Assembly: GCA_020341815.1 (NCBI GenBank)
Contig: CP070837.1
Span: 1,432,195 to 1,474,606 of the forward strand
Source of the DNA: Candidatus Omnitrophota bacterium
Lineage (GTDB): Bacteria; Omnitrophota; Gorgyraeia; JAFGHF01
DNA: 42,412 nucleotides
Direction: 5' to 3'
The notes below the pieces were generated by a model. That model had not been told where the DNA came from and did not search any database. It saw nothing but the letters and a program-made list of their open reading frames with translations. Positions 33,930 through 41,513 of the stretch are shown one piece after another (within the stretch, counting starts at the first letter, position 1; the number at the start of each line of letters is the position of its first letter). The position numbers were made by a program, and so were the translations under genes.

Positions 33930-35384
33930 ATGCGAGTACTTTTAATTTCGCCGCCAAATGTGGAACCCATACGAGCCGGGATACCTTTGGAAATCGATGA
34001 AGAGATAGGCGCGATACCAAGTTTAGGGCTTATGTATTTAGCACAAGCAGTTCACGACCAAAAGAAGCATGAAGTCAGCATATTAGACACCAGGATTGAA
34101 GATTTAAGCTATGAGGAATATACAGATAGAATAGTAACATTTAAGCCGGATTTAGTCGGTATTACGACCATGTCCTTTACCCTTAATAATGTAATTAATA
34201 CAGTACAGTTTATAAATAAAAAACTCCCAAAGACGTTAATTTGTCTGGGAGGACCCCATCTAAAAAATTATTCGGAGGAAACCCTCAAGTTAAAAAATAT
34301 TCGCGTGGATTACATTGTGAAAGGAGAAGGAGAAAAGACCTTCCCTCAGCTTTTGGATAGGATAGAGACGGGAGAGTCCCTTGAAGATATAGAAGGAATC
34401 GGCTACAAAAAAGATGGAAAAATATTTATCAATCCAACGACATCTCTTATTGATTCCCTGGATTCTATCCGATGGCCGGACCGCAGATTAGTGCCTTATA
34501 AGCTCTGTTATTCTATTTTAGGTAACGGAGAAATTATGACTACAATACAAACCAGCCGAGGATGTCCCTATAATTGTATCTACTGCCATGAAGCGCGCTC
34601 AAAATATCGCAGAAGGAATGTGTATGACGTAATAGATGAAATAGAACATTGCGTTTCACTGGGCATAAAAGACTTTTTCTTTATTGACGATCTATTCACG
34701 CTTAACAAACAATGGATTTTAACTTTTTGCAGGCTTTTGATAGAAAAAGGATTAAAGATTAAATTCAAAATCAGCGCAAGGGTCAACACTATAGATGGAG
34801 AGATTCTTCAATGGCTAAATAAAGCGGGATGTTATAGAATCCATTATGGTATAGAGAGCGCCAGTCAACGCGTGTTAGATGTTTTACAAAAGAAGATTAC
34901 TCTTAGGCAGCAAAAAGAAGCTGTGTTTTTGACAAAAAAAGCCGGTATCCGCACTTTTTGTTATTTTATACTTGGTTCGCCAAGCGAGACAAAAGAAGAA
35001 ATCCTAAAGACTATCGATTATGCTATAGAATTAGACTCCGACTATGCCCATTTTGCCATAGCCGTTCCTTATCCCGGCACTCAACTATATAAAGATGGTA
35101 TAAAAGAGGGGATTTTTAGCTGTGATTTTTGGCGTGAATTCGCAGAAAATCCACATAGAGATTTCAAACCCCAGTTATGGCTTAGTCTGCCGAAAAATGA
35201 GTTAGCCGGACTTCAAACATACGCCAATAAAAGGTTTTATAACAGACCGAAGGTCTTTTTGCGGGAACTTTTAAATACAAATAGCATGCAGCAGCTTTGT
35301 CGCAAGATAAGGGTAGCTTTGAAATTATTATTTCCCGGCAGGCATGACCGGAGACACGGTTCACTAGAAAAGCAAAAAATATGA
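33930..35384 (+). CDS. B12-binding domain radical SAM protein (sixth), in the dideoxyhexose block
   Basis: The 484-residue protein has the cobalamin-binding domain (GGPHLKNYSEE, KGEGE) and cluster Cys C212, C216 and C219 in CPYNCIYC, then YGIESASQRVLDVLQKK. The usual GxHP after the GG is GPHL here, within family variation. The C-terminus is basic and extends about 70 residues past the barrel. It overlaps the following SDR by four bases and sits between rfbF and rfbG, so action on a CDP-sugar is a reasonable inference. The reaction is unknown. Confidence 0.9.
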   Translation: MRVLLISPPNVEPIRAGIPLEIDEEIGAIPSLGLMYLAQAVHDQKKHEVSILDTRIEDLSYEEYTDRIVTFKPDLVGITTMSFTLNNVINTVQFINKKLPKTLICLGGPHLKNYSEETLKLKNIRVDYIVKGEGEKTFPQLLDRIETGESLEDIEGIGYKKDGKIFINPTTSLIDSLDSIRWPDRRLVPYKLCYSILGNGEIMTTIQTSRGCPYNCIYCHEARSKYRRRNVYDVIDEIEHCVSLGIKDFFFIDDLFTLNKQWILTFCRLLIEKGLKIKFKISARVNTIDGEILQWLNKAGCYRIHYGIESASQRVLDVLQKKITLRQQKEAVFLTKKAGIRTFCYFILGSPSETKEEILKTIDYAIELDSDYAHFAIAVPYPGTQLYKDGIKEGIFSCDFWREFAENPHRDFKPQLWLSLPKNELAGLQTYANKRFYNRPKVFLRELLNTNSMQQLCRKIRVALKLLFPGRHDRRHGSLEKQKI

Positions 35385-36325
35385 AATCCGAGAAAAAAGT
35401 CTTAGTTACGGGAGCAACGGGTTTTATCGGTTCGCATCTCGTGAAAAAACTTGTATCTACGGGCTCGAATGTGCATATTTTTGCACGCAGGAATAGTAAA
35501 TTTTGGCGTATCGATGATATTGCGTCTAAAATTCATGTTCATACTATAGACCTGAATGAGTCTAGCAAATTGCATAGAGAGGTTTTGGATATAAGGCCCG
35601 ATATTGTTTATCATTTGGCAGCATACGGCGTTAATTATAATGAACGAGAGCCTCAATTATTATTTAATACCAATGTAAGCGCCACCGTATCTCTTTTAGA
35701 AGCCTTAAGTGAATGCAATGTATCTAAGTTGCTGATTGCCGGCTCTTGCTTTGAGTATGGCAATATCTCCGGAAGCATTGATGAGGGCATGCCTTTAGAT
35801 CCCGTTAATCTTTATGGCGTGTCAAAGGCAGCTGAGGCGATGGTTACAAAAATAATAGCTAAAAAATACGGAATTCCCTATATTGTTTGCAGGCCTTTTG
35901 GAGTTTACGGGCCATATGAATCGCCAAATCGAATTATTCCTTATGTGCTTCTGTCAATCATGGATGGAAAGCCTCTTAAATTGACCGGCGGTAAGCAGCT
36001 TCGCGATTATACTTATGTGGAAGATATTGCAGAAGCTTTTATTAAAGCAAGCGCCAGTAAGGCAGAAAATCAGATAATAAATATTTGCTCCGGCATTCCT
36101 ATTGAATTGAAGAAATTAGTCAATAAGGCAATAGAGGTTGCAGGGGTTGAGCCTGATATAGAATGGGGCGCCCTGTCGTATCGTCCGGATGAGACGTTGA
36201 GCCTGGTAGGGGATAATTTATCTGCGAAGACTATTTTAAAGTGGGAGCCGAAGACCCCTCTTAGGGAAGGCCTGAATAAAACCTATGAATGGTTTAAAGA
36301 CAACAGAGGGCTTTATAATAAATGA
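35381..36325 (+). CDS. NAD-dependent epimerase/reductase (extended SDR), possible 3,6-dideoxyhexose 4-reductase
   Basis: The 314-residue SDR has GATGFIGSHL at 11-20, Y145/K149 in NLYGVSKAAE and GPYESPNRIIPYVL. Located between rfbF and rfbG, it is the best candidate for the final step of the dideoxyhexose path: reduction of CDP-4-keto-3,6-dideoxyglucose, as done by paratose or abequose synthases, or a 2-epimerisation as for tyvelose. Sequence alone cannot choose among these. It overlaps the radical SAM gene before it and rfbG after it, both by four bases. Other sugar epimerase roles remain possible. Confidence 0.8.
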   Translation: MKSEKKVLVTGATGFIGSHLVKKLVSTGSNVHIFARRNSKFWRIDDIASKIHVHTIDLNESSKLHREVLDIRPDIVYHLAAYGVNYNEREPQLLFNTNVSATVSLLEALSECNVSKLLIAGSCFEYGNISGSIDEGMPLDPVNLYGVSKAAEAMVTKIIAKKYGIPYIVCRPFGVYGPYESPNRIIPYVLLSIMDGKPLKLTGGKQLRDYTYVEDIAEAFIKASASKAENQIINICSGIPIELKKLVNKAIEVAGVEPDIEWGALSYRPDETLSLVGDNLSAKTILKWEPKTPLREGLNKTYEWFKDNRGLYNK

Positions 36326-37431
36326 CCAAACTCGATTTTTATAAAAATAAGAGAGTATTGATTTCAGGGCATACAGGTTTTAAAGGTGCGTGGCTGTCCT
36401 TATGGTTAAAAGAGCTTGGAGCAAATGTTACGGGATATGCCCTGGAGCCGCCTAGTAAACCAAATCTTTTTGAAGCGATAGGGCTTGAAGATAAGATTAC
36501 CCATATTATTGGGGATATCCGCGATCAAGACAAGCTTACTTCCGTTTTTCATGATTTTAAACCAGAATTTGTTTTTCATTTGGCCGCTCAACCTCTGGTA
36601 AGATTCTCTTACAGGGAACCAAGATTGACTTATGAAACGAATATAATAGGCACGGTTAATTTGCTGGAAGCGGTGCGAAAAACCAGTTCTGTTAGAGTTA
36701 CTATAAATATTACCAGCGATAAATGTTATGAAAATAAAGAAGTGGCATATGGCTATAAAGAAACCGATCCGGTCGGAGGTTACGATCCCTATAGTTCCAG
36801 CAAGGGTTGCGCGGAACTGGTAACCACAACCTATAGGCGCTCGTTCTTTAACCCCGATAAGCATAATGAACACAAAGTTGCGCTTTCATCTGTGCGTGCT
36901 GGAAATGTAATAGGAGGCGGAGACTGGGGCCAGGACAGAATTATTCCTGATTGCATTAAATCTCTTTCGGAAAATAAGACTATTTTAATTCGTAATCCAA
37001 AAACAGTAAGGCCGTGGCAGTATGTGTTGGAGTGCTTATCGGGATACCTGTGGCTGGGAGTTCTCATGCATAACGATGGGAGATTATATAGCAGCGCATG
37101 GAATTTCGGGCCGGATGATAAGGAGATATTAACGGTAGAAGATATTGTAAGTTCGGTGATAAAACACTGGGGAAACGGAGATTATTCCGTAGATAAATCC
37201 ATACATCCCCATGAAGCCGGGCTTCTGAAACTCGATTGCACCAAGGCATCCACTTTTTTGAAATGGAAGCCCATATATGATGTGCATACAGCTTTAGAGG
37301 AAACAGTAAAGTGGTATAAGGAATATCACAACTCTAACGATAGCGAACAAATGTATGCCGCCGTCCTTAATTATTTAACCCGCTATATCGAACATGCTAA
37401 GAAGAAGAAAATTGAATGGAGTATCGGATGA
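36322..37431 (+). CDS. rfbG: CDP-glucose 4,6-dehydratase
   Basis: The 369-residue SDR shows the RfbG/DdhB pattern: RVLISGHTGFKGAWLSLWL, FHLAAQPLVRFSYREP and ITSDKCYENKE, and the catalytic Tyr-Lys in YDPYSSSKGCAE. It oxidises C4 and removes the C6 hydroxyl of CDP-glucose, giving CDP-4-keto-6-deoxyglucose for RfbH. It is slightly longer than typical members (about 357-360 residues), mostly at the C-terminus. Start and stop overlap both neighbours by four bases, so rfbG and rfbH are translationally coupled. Confidence 0.95.
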   Translation: MTKLDFYKNKRVLISGHTGFKGAWLSLWLKELGANVTGYALEPPSKPNLFEAIGLEDKITHIIGDIRDQDKLTSVFHDFKPEFVFHLAAQPLVRFSYREPRLTYETNIIGTVNLLEAVRKTSSVRVTINITSDKCYENKEVAYGYKETDPVGGYDPYSSSKGCAELVTTTYRRSFFNPDKHNEHKVALSSVRAGNVIGGGDWGQDRIIPDCIKSLSENKTILIRNPKTVRPWQYVLECLSGYLWLGVLMHNDGRLYSSAWNFGPDDKEILTVEDIVSSVIKHWGNGDYSVDKSIHPHEAGLLKLDCTKASTFLKWKPIYDVHTALEETVKWYKEYHNSNDSEQMYAAVLNYLTRYIEHAKKKKIEWSIG

Positions 37432-38741
37432 AAGGAAATAATCCGGAATCCATAAAAAGAGATATTTTTAAAAAGGCAAAACTTTATTATCAATTGGCGC
37501 ATGAAATAAAGCAGAAGGAGGATTTTACCCCAGGCGTATCTAAAATAAACTATGCCGGCCGCGTTTATGACCATAGAGAGATAATAAACCTCATAGATTC
37601 AGCCTTCGACTTCTGGCTTACGGCTGGACGGTATGCTAAGGAATTTGAAAAAAAGATGTGCAGGTTCTTTAAGACAAAAAAGTTTTATCTTGTAAATTCA
37701 GGTTCTTCCGCCAATCTCGTCATGGTTTCTGCACTTGCCTCATCCCACTTCAAAAATCGGTTGCAACCGGGGGATGAGATAATTACCCCGTCGATTACTT
37801 TTCCTACAACCGTCACTCCTATTATTCAAAATCAACTTGTTCCTGTTTTTGTGGATTGCGAGATAGGAACATATAATATCGATCCCAATCGGATAGAGGA
37901 CGCTATAGGCCCTAAAACAAAGGCAATTTTCATTCCCCATACCCTGGGAAATCCATGCAATATGGATATTATTATGGATGTTGCAAAACGAAAAAGCATG
38001 ATAGTCATTGAGGATGTCTGCGATGCGCTTGGGGCGAGTTATGATGGGAAATTAGCTGGAACCTTTGGTTCCATGGCGTCATTAAGTTTTTTTCCCGCGC
38101 ATCATATAACCATGGGTGAAGGTGGCGGGATAGCCGTTAATGACCAGAGATTTACAAAAATTGCCCTTTCTATAAGGGATTGGGGACGGGATTGCTGGTG
38201 CGAACCGGGTAAAAATGATACTTGCAGCCAAAGATTTAACGGTCGATTTGGAAATCTCCCCTTTGGTTACGATCATAAATATGTTTATTCCAATCTTGGC
38301 TACAACTTCAAAATTACAGAAATGCAGGCAGCTATTGGCGTGGCTCAATTCGAGAAGCTTAATCAATTCATAGAATCAAGAAGGAATAACTTTAATTATT
38401 ACTACGAACATCTAAAGCCTTTTCAAGATAAAATAGTTCTTCCAAGGTGGGAGAAAAAAGCCAATCCTTCGTGGTTCGGTTTTCCGATAACGGTGAAACC
38501 GGGTATAAATGTGCATAGTCTTATAAAGCATTTGGAAGAAGCAAAGATTGAGACAAGGAGGATATTTGCCGGGAATATATTAAAACAACCCGGCTTTATG
38601 AACGTAAAGCATAGAATTAGCGGTGATTTGAAAATTGCAGATATGATAATGGAGAGAACATTTTTTATCGGAGTATATCCCGGCCTGACGGATAAAATGA
38701 AAGACTTTGTGCTTGCTCGTTTTAAGCATTTTCTTAAATAA
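37428..38741 (+). CDS. rfbH: CDP-4-keto-6-deoxyglucose 3-dehydratase
   Basis: I choose the ATG at 37428, which overlaps the rfbG stop as ATGA and has GGAG at 37418-37421; an upstream in-frame ATG at 37416 lacks a good site. The 437-residue length is that of RfbH/DdhC (E1). The cluster Cys C198, C256, C258 and C266 give the exact C-X57-C-X-C-X7-C spacing of its [2Fe-2S] site. The PLP Lys is replaced by His in FFPAHHITMGEGG (H225). It removes the C3 hydroxyl with PMP and two electrons. The reductase partner (RfbI/DdhD) is not in the window. Confidence 0.95.
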   Translation: MKGNNPESIKRDIFKKAKLYYQLAHEIKQKEDFTPGVSKINYAGRVYDHREIINLIDSAFDFWLTAGRYAKEFEKKMCRFFKTKKFYLVNSGSSANLVMVSALASSHFKNRLQPGDEIITPSITFPTTVTPIIQNQLVPVFVDCEIGTYNIDPNRIEDAIGPKTKAIFIPHTLGNPCNMDIIMDVAKRKSMIVIEDVCDALGASYDGKLAGTFGSMASLSFFPAHHITMGEGGGIAVNDQRFTKIALSIRDWGRDCWCEPGKNDTCSQRFNGRFGNLPFGYDHKYVYSNLGYNFKITEMQAAIGVAQFEKLNQFIESRRNNFNYYYEHLKPFQDKIVLPRWEKKANPSWFGFPITVKPGINVHSLIKHLEEAKIETRRIFAGNILKQPGFMNVKHRISGDLKIADMIMERTFFIGVYPGLTDKMKDFVLARFKHFLK

Positions 38742-38768
38742 AACCAAAGAATTAATGTCTTAACTTGT

Positions 38769-38775
38769 AAGGAGG
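38769..38775 (+). promoter_or_regulatory. Shine-Dalgarno site that decides a TTG start
   Basis: AAGGAGG lies five bases before the TTG at 38781. No ATG in frame is as well placed, so translation of the Gfo/Idh/MocA gene very probably begins at TTG, giving MINIGIIGCGHWG. Confidence 0.8.
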
Positions 38776-38780
38776 AGAAT

Positions 38781-39791
38781 TTGATTAATATCGGCATAAT
38801 CGGTTGCGGGCATTGGGGTAGTAATCATATCAGAGTCTTTAGCATGTCCGGAAGGGCAAAGGTGAGGATTTGCTGCGATAGCAATCAGGATAGATTAAAG
38901 GCGCTGCGTAAGATATATCCCGATTTAATTACTACTTCAGACTATACTAAAGTAATAAACGATAAAAACATAGACGCGATAATAGTGGCAACTCCTACGG
39001 CAGCGCATTATCGGCTGGTTAAATCCGCATTGCTTAGCGGCAAACATGTTTTATGCGAGAAACCCCTGACAATTAAGAAGCGGGAAAGCGAAGAATTGAC
39101 ATTACTGGCGAGAAAGAAGCTAAGAAATCTGATGGTCGGCTATGTTTTCTTATATAATAACGGAATCGTTTCCTTAAAAGACTATATAAAAAATAAAGAG
39201 CTGGGAAGGATTCAATATTTGCATTTCGCTAGAACTAATTTAGGCCCTATCAGGGATGATGTAGATGTAATATACGATTTGGCTTCGCACGACATATCTA
39301 TTGCTTCATTTATATTAGGCGCCTGGCCAAGGGGCGTTTCTGCAAGCGCCGGTTTTTTCTTGAGGAAAAAAATCGCAGACACAGCTTTTATTACTTTATA
39401 CTTTCCGGATAATATTCTGGTCAATATCCTTGTCAGCTGGTTAGATCCTAAAAAAGTTAGAAGGATTACTTGTGTCGGAGATAAAAAAATGGCGATATGG
39501 GATGATTTGAACACCTCTGAGCCCATAAGGATATTTAATAAGGGAGTGGCAAAAGAAGCTTTTTATTCTGACTACGGTGAATTTCACCTATTGCCTAAAG
39601 AGGGCGAAGTCATCAGCCCTTTAGTTAAGTTAACGGAGCCATTAAAAAAGCAGAACCTCTATTTTTTAGATTGCATAGATAAAAGAAAAAAACCGTTTAC
39701 CGATGCTGTATTCGGCCATAAAATAACCGAAATCTTAGAGGCTGCACAATTATCGATAAAAAATAAAGGATGTATTCAAAAAATAGGGTGA
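38781..39791 (+). CDS. Gfo/Idh/MocA family oxidoreductase
   Basis: The 336-residue protein starts at TTG behind a perfect Shine-Dalgarno site. It has the N-terminal Rossmann motif GIIGCGHWG (5-13), the Gfo/Idh/MocA catalytic signature EKP at 93-95, and YDLASHDISI near 168, where the active-site His lies. These enzymes oxidise or reduce hydroxyl/keto groups of sugars or nucleotide sugars with NAD(P). It follows rfbH by 39 bases and is followed by a formyltransferase. It might make the keto group needed for an amino sugar that is later formylated, but no aminotransferase with an intact Lys is adjacent. Confidence 0.88.
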   Translation: MINIGIIGCGHWGSNHIRVFSMSGRAKVRICCDSNQDRLKALRKIYPDLITTSDYTKVINDKNIDAIIVATPTAAHYRLVKSALLSGKHVLCEKPLTIKKRESEELTLLARKKLRNLMVGYVFLYNNGIVSLKDYIKNKELGRIQYLHFARTNLGPIRDDVDVIYDLASHDISIASFILGAWPRGVSASAGFFLRKKIADTAFITLYFPDNILVNILVSWLDPKKVRRITCVGDKKMAIWDDLNTSEPIRIFNKGVAKEAFYSDYGEFHLLPKEGEVISPLVKLTEPLKKQNLYFLDCIDKRKKPFTDAVFGHKITEILEAAQLSIKNKGCIQKIG

Positions 39792-39796
39792 AGATA

Positions 39797-40801
39797 ATGA
39801 TTGAGAGAGAAAAGGATAAAGGAAATAGCGTATTATACTTTGGAGGAAATAGCGTATTATACTTTGGAGGAAATCGCGCGGGGGTTGAATGCCTGAGCGA
39901 TTTATTGGCTTGGGGTATTAACATCAAATCTGTCGTAGTTCGCTCATCCGATAGCGGCGTGGATACCTGGGCTCCATCTTTGAAAAAGTTTGCCAGAGAG
40001 AAAAAGCTCCATATTTTCCAACCCGAAGACCCGAATGACCGGCAATCTATAGAATTTTATAGATCGCTTCACTTTGATTATATAGTATCGGTTCAATACG
40101 ATAAGATTTTAAAGAATGCCGTATTGTCCTTGGCAAAAGAAGGCGCGATAAATTTACATTTTGCGCCATTGCCGAGATACCGCGGCTGTTATCCGATATC
40201 CTGGGCTATAATAGAAGGGGATGCCGCAGGCGTAACGCTTCACTGGATGGATAAGGGAATTGATACAGGCGATATAATTTGTGCAAGAGAAATTCCAACC
40301 GAACCAAATAAAACAGCAAGAGAGGTTTATCGAGTTGCCACGGACTTAGGCAGAGAAATATTTCGGGAAATGGTGCCAAAAATATTTAAAGATAAATCAA
40401 TTCGTTGCCCGCAGGATAATAAAAAGGCATCCTATCATCCTCGGGGAGAACCGTATAACAGAATTATCGATTGGTCCTGGCCGTCAAAAGCAATAGATAG
40501 ATTTGTGCGGGCATTCACTTTTCCGCCCTATGCCGCCGCCCGTACTTATTGCGGAGCCTATGAAATCGAAATTATGCATCCTTTGCATAATGAGAGGGTT
40601 CCTCAAGAAGAAAAGCACCCTTCGGGGACCATTCTAAACATAGATAGCAATAAAGCTTTTACGGTTCAATGCGGCGATGCCGCATTGAAAATACCGTATT
40701 ATAGATTAAAGCTCGATGACAGATATATAGATTCCTATAGTGAGATTTTAGAATTAACGGGGCTAAAGGAAAATTGCATATTGGGAGGCAGCCTTGTATA
40801 A
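39797..40801 (+). CDS. Sugar N-formyltransferase (Fmt-like) with duplicated N-terminal strand
   Basis: I start at the ATG at 39797, five bases after the previous stop; an ATG at 39770 would overlap it and adds nine residues. The 334-residue protein has the formyltransferase core: NLHFAPLPRYRG with N119 and H121, then HWMDKGIDTGDI with the DTGD segment at 156-159. This is the Asn-His-Asp triad of enzymes using 10-formyltetrahydrofolate. In this locus it most likely formylates an amino sugar, not initiator tRNA. Residues 9-16 and 17-24 are identical copies of GNSVLYFG, made by a perfect 24-base tandem repeat. This doubles the first strand of the fold. Confidence 0.85.
   Translation: MIEREKDKGNSVLYFGGNSVLYFGGNRAGVECLSDLLAWGINIKSVVVRSSDSGVDTWAPSLKKFAREKKLHIFQPEDPNDRQSIEFYRSLHFDYIVSVQYDKILKNAVLSLAKEGAINLHFAPLPRYRGCYPISWAIIEGDAAGVTLHWMDKGIDTGDIICAREIPTEPNKTAREVYRVATDLGREIFREMVPKIFKDKSIRCPQDNKKASYHPRGEPYNRIIDWSWPSKAIDRFVRAFTFPPYAAARTYCGAYEIEIMHPLHNERVPQEEKHPSGTILNIDSNKAFTVQCGDAALKIPYYRLKLDDRYIDSYSEILELTGLKENCILGGSLV
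39821..39868 (+). repeat. Perfect 24-bp tandem repeat, two units, inside the formyltransferase gene
   Basis: Unit one is 39821-39844 and unit two 39845-39868, with no mismatch; six more bases of a third unit (GGAAAT) follow. The unit length is a multiple of three, so each unit adds GNSVLYFG and the frame is kept. It probably arose by slippage and could change copy number. Confidence 0.95.
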
Positions 40802-41513
40802 AGGGAAAAAGATAATAGTAGTTATGTCCTCTCTGAATGAAGAAGCTAAGATTGCCAACGGTGTCCGCAGGGTCCCCAGGGATTTCGTCGATGAGGTTGT
40901 TGTGGTCGATGATGGCTCTACCGATAATACGGCAAGGCAGGCAGAATTGGCCGGCGCTAGCGTTATCAGGCATAAGAGTAATTTAGGGGCGGGCGCAGGA
41001 TACAGAAGCGGTTATTTTTATGGTTTTGAGAAAGGCTACGATATTATCGTTGAACTCGCAGGCGACGACCAGGATGACCCGAAGGAGATCCCTAGATTAT
41101 TAGACCCAATCATTGATGAGGGCTATGATTATGTTCACGGATCCCGCTGGCTTAAAGGGGGAGTTAGAATAAATCATCCTCTTTACCGCATAATAGCGAC
41201 CAAATTTTATTCTTTCTTATTCAGAATCCTGATAGGATTTCCATCTACCGATGCAACGAATGGTTTTCGTGCCTTCAGGGCTCAAATTTTGAAGAATAAG
41301 AATATCGATCTTTGGCAGAATTGGTTGAATAAATATGAATTGGAACCATACTTTTTTGCTAAAGTCGTAAAGAACGGATATAAGATTAAGGAAGTCCCCG
41401 TTACGAAAGAATACCATTCCGAAAAGAAAGGCTATACCAAAATGATCCCTATCTTTAGCTGGTGGAGTATATTAAGGCCGATTATTCTGTTAAGGTTAGG
41501 CATAAAGAAATGA
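40794..41513 (+). CDS. Family 2 glycosyltransferase (DPM1-like)
   Basis: Translation starts at TTG 40794, supported by GGGAGG at 40783-40788, and overlaps the formyltransferase stop by eight bases. The 239-residue GT-A protein has MSSLNEE, VVDDGSTDNT, ELAGDDQDDP as the metal site and HGSRWLKGG. The motif order is that of polyprenyl-phosphate sugar synthases. It overlaps the following GT-C gene by four bases (ATGA). That pairing suggests it makes a lipid-phosphate sugar donor which the next enzyme uses outside the membrane. Direct transfer to the repeat unit is the alternative. Confidence 0.88.
   Translation: MYKGKKIIVVMSSLNEEAKIANGVRRVPRDFVDEVVVVDDGSTDNTARQAELAGASVIRHKSNLGAGAGYRSGYFYGFEKGYDIIVELAGDDQDDPKEIPRLLDPIIDEGYDYVHGSRWLKGGVRINHPLYRIIATKFYSFLFRILIGFPSTDATNGFRAFRAQILKNKNIDLWQNWLNKYELEPYFFAKVVKNGYKIKEVPVTKEYHSEKKGYTKMIPIFSWWSILRPIILLRLGIKK

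Noticed and set aside
39797-40801. Methionyl-tRNA formyltransferase
   Set aside because: The catalytic core is shared, but the gene lies among sugar genes and is coupled to a glycosyltransferase; a sugar formyltransferase fits better.
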